Of a DNA stretch of 64,000 bases, positions 63,159-64,000 are shown piece by piece. The translations under genes and the position numbers were made by a program. How positions within the stretch are numbered: position 1 is the first letter of the stretch; each line of letters begins with the position of its first letter. The notes under the pieces were generated by a model that ran no database searches, was not told where the DNA came from, and worked only from the letters and a program-made list of their open reading frames with translations. The stretch is from Algoriphagus sp. (GTDB lineage Bacteria; Bacteroidota; Bacteroidia; Cytophagales; Cyclobacteriaceae), in the NCBI RefSeq assembly GCF_024305035.1, contig NZ_JAMWZB010000001.1, forward strand, positions 1-64,000, written 5' to 3'.

Positions 63159-64000
63159 TCCAGGGCCAATCGGGGTTTCATCACAATCCACATCTCCGAC
63201 AACATACTGAAGACCATCCAAATAAAACTGGAGGAGTTTTGGATTTTCAAAACTTTGGGCATTGTGGGAAGGAGATGCATAGAATACTTTTCCTTTTCCT
63301 TCAGGGCGAATCCAAGCGACATAGGTTCTTTCTGGTGGATCAGCTTGGCCATTTCGTAGGCTTTGGATTTCCGAATTTTTGAAGTAAAGCAAAGGCTTAA
63401 AATCCCCTTTATTGTAGGCGTTTTTATAGAAATAAGGCTCATCCACATGCTCAAATCCTGTTTTTGGAAAGGCTTGGACCAGTGGATGGGTTGCGTCCTG
63501 CAAATACACCCGCAGGGTTTGCTGAGGCGGATGATAATCAAAACTTCCTCCAATCAATTCTCCGAATTCGGTAGAAGAGTTTTGAGTGGTGATTCCTCCA
63601 TGGAGTACCATTAATCCACCTCCGGCAGAAACAAAGTCAATGAGATTTTTTTCCAACTGCAAGGCCTTTTTCATTAATGTAACTGAGTCTTTATCTGATT
63701 CTTCGGTGAGTTTGTCCCAAAACAAATTGCGGTGATCAGGCTTGGAACAGGTATTGTTAAGAATGAGCGCATCGTAATTTTCCAAGTTTGCTGCTTCAAA
63801 TTCCTTGATGTCTTTACTGCTAATCATTTCAAAAGCCCCGCTTTTTTGGCCGATGATCCTGAGCATTTCTTCGGTATGAGGGATGACCCAGTGTTCAAAT
63901 CCGGTATGGAGTGAAAAAATCAAAACACGTTTTTTACCAGAACTTTCAAAGGTCGGTTTTTTTGGAGCTAAATCTTGGATTTTCGTTTTCCAAATTTCAT
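63153..64000 (-). CDS. ThuA-domain protein, 5' end beyond the window
   Basis: The frame stays open to the window edge, so at least 282 residues are encoded here and the start is not seen. It is a ThuA (trehalose-utilisation, class-I-glutamine-amidotransferase-like) domain: VLIFSLHTGFEHWVIPHTEEMLRIIG, VSAGGGLMVLHGGITTQ, GGSFDYHPPQ and YVAWIRPEGKGKVFYASPSHNAQ. In Bacteroidota such proteins are often secreted and found with Gfo/Idh and DUF1080 enzymes of glycoside oxidation, although those lie about 8 kb away here. A signal peptide may lie outside the window. Confidence 0.85.
   Translation of the reverse strand, partial: EIWKTKIQDLAPKKPTFESSGKKRVLIFSLHTGFEHWVIPHTEEMLRIIGQKSGAFEMISSKDIKEFEAANLENYDALILNNTCSKPDHRNLFWDKLTEESDKDSVTLMKKALQLEKNLIDFVSAGGGLMVLHGGITTQNSSTEFGELIGGSFDYHPPQQTLRVYLQDATHPLVQAFPKTGFEHVDEPYFYKNAYNKGDFKPLLYFKNSEIQSLRNGQADPPERTYVAWIRPEGKGKVFYASPSHNAQSFENPKLLQFYLDGLQYVVGDVDCDETPIGPGS

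Overview
This window looks like chromosomal DNA of an aerobic member of the Bacteroidota, most like the Cyclobacteriaceae (Algoriphagus-type). That placement is inference from gene content: a SusC/SusD pair, DUF3078, DUF4382 and DUF4301 proteins, a glsA/glsB-like aminolipid pair, a proteorhodopsin operon, and promoters of the Bacteroidota form TTTG-N18-20-TAnnTTTG. No 16S rRNA is present to confirm it. Coding density is high and many neighbouring genes overlap by 4-20 bases.

Layout. 1-1.5 kb is a scar: the end of an unknown gene, a 5'-truncated group II intron (partial reverse transcriptase plus domains V-VI) and a gamma-glutamyltransferase fragment. 1.8-5.4 kb has tRNA-Asp, accA and an MBL/patatin/acyltransferase run. 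5.5-9.7 kb on the minus strand has msrB, two small membrane proteins, a class III aminotransferase, an RlmI-like methyltransferase and an SDR. 9.8-11.96 kb has a GlsA/GlsB-like pair and a CoA-binding protein. 11.9-14.75 kb is a complete retinal phototrophy operon in the order rhodopsin, crtY, blh. 15.1-25 kb has gyrB, ppk1, an SLC13 transporter, DUF202, DUF3078 and a vanadium-haloperoxidase-like lipoprotein. 25.4-28.9 kb has tRNA-Arg, sucC, a LolD-like ATPase, bcp and an EamA permease. 28.95-34.9 kb is an unusual cluster: acidic lipoprotein, TPR-CHAT protease-like protein, DUF4382 lipoprotein, membrane anti-sigma-like TPR protein and ECF sigma factor. 35-41.7 kb has pncB-pncA, a thioesterase, a secreted protein, an acyl-CoA dehydrogenase and an acyl-CoA ligase. 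41.8-55.9 kb is a hexuronate catabolic region: uxs, acetyltransferase, uxuA, uxuB-like SDR, uxaC, LacI regulator, SusD, SusC, Gfo/Idh oxidoreductase and a double DUF1080 protein. 56-64 kb has a THUMP methyltransferase, DUF4301, pxpABC, a very short ribosomal protein THX gene, a YdeI-like protein, a methionine aminotransferase-like enzyme and a truncated ThuA gene.

How the genes work together. CrtY makes beta-carotene, Blh cleaves it to retinal, and the rhodopsin uses retinal as a green-tuned proton pump with a glycine that could admit a carotenoid antenna. In the hexuronate region a 14-bp palindrome close to CGCAATCGATTGCG occurs upstream of uxaC/lacI, of susC and of the DUF1080 gene. This suggests that one LacI regulator controls uptake, oxidative glycoside cleavage and uronate catabolism. 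The best candidate for an undescribed system is the CHAT / anti-sigma / sigma cluster, in which a periplasmic protease-like protein sits beside a membrane anti-sigma factor and its ECF sigma factor.
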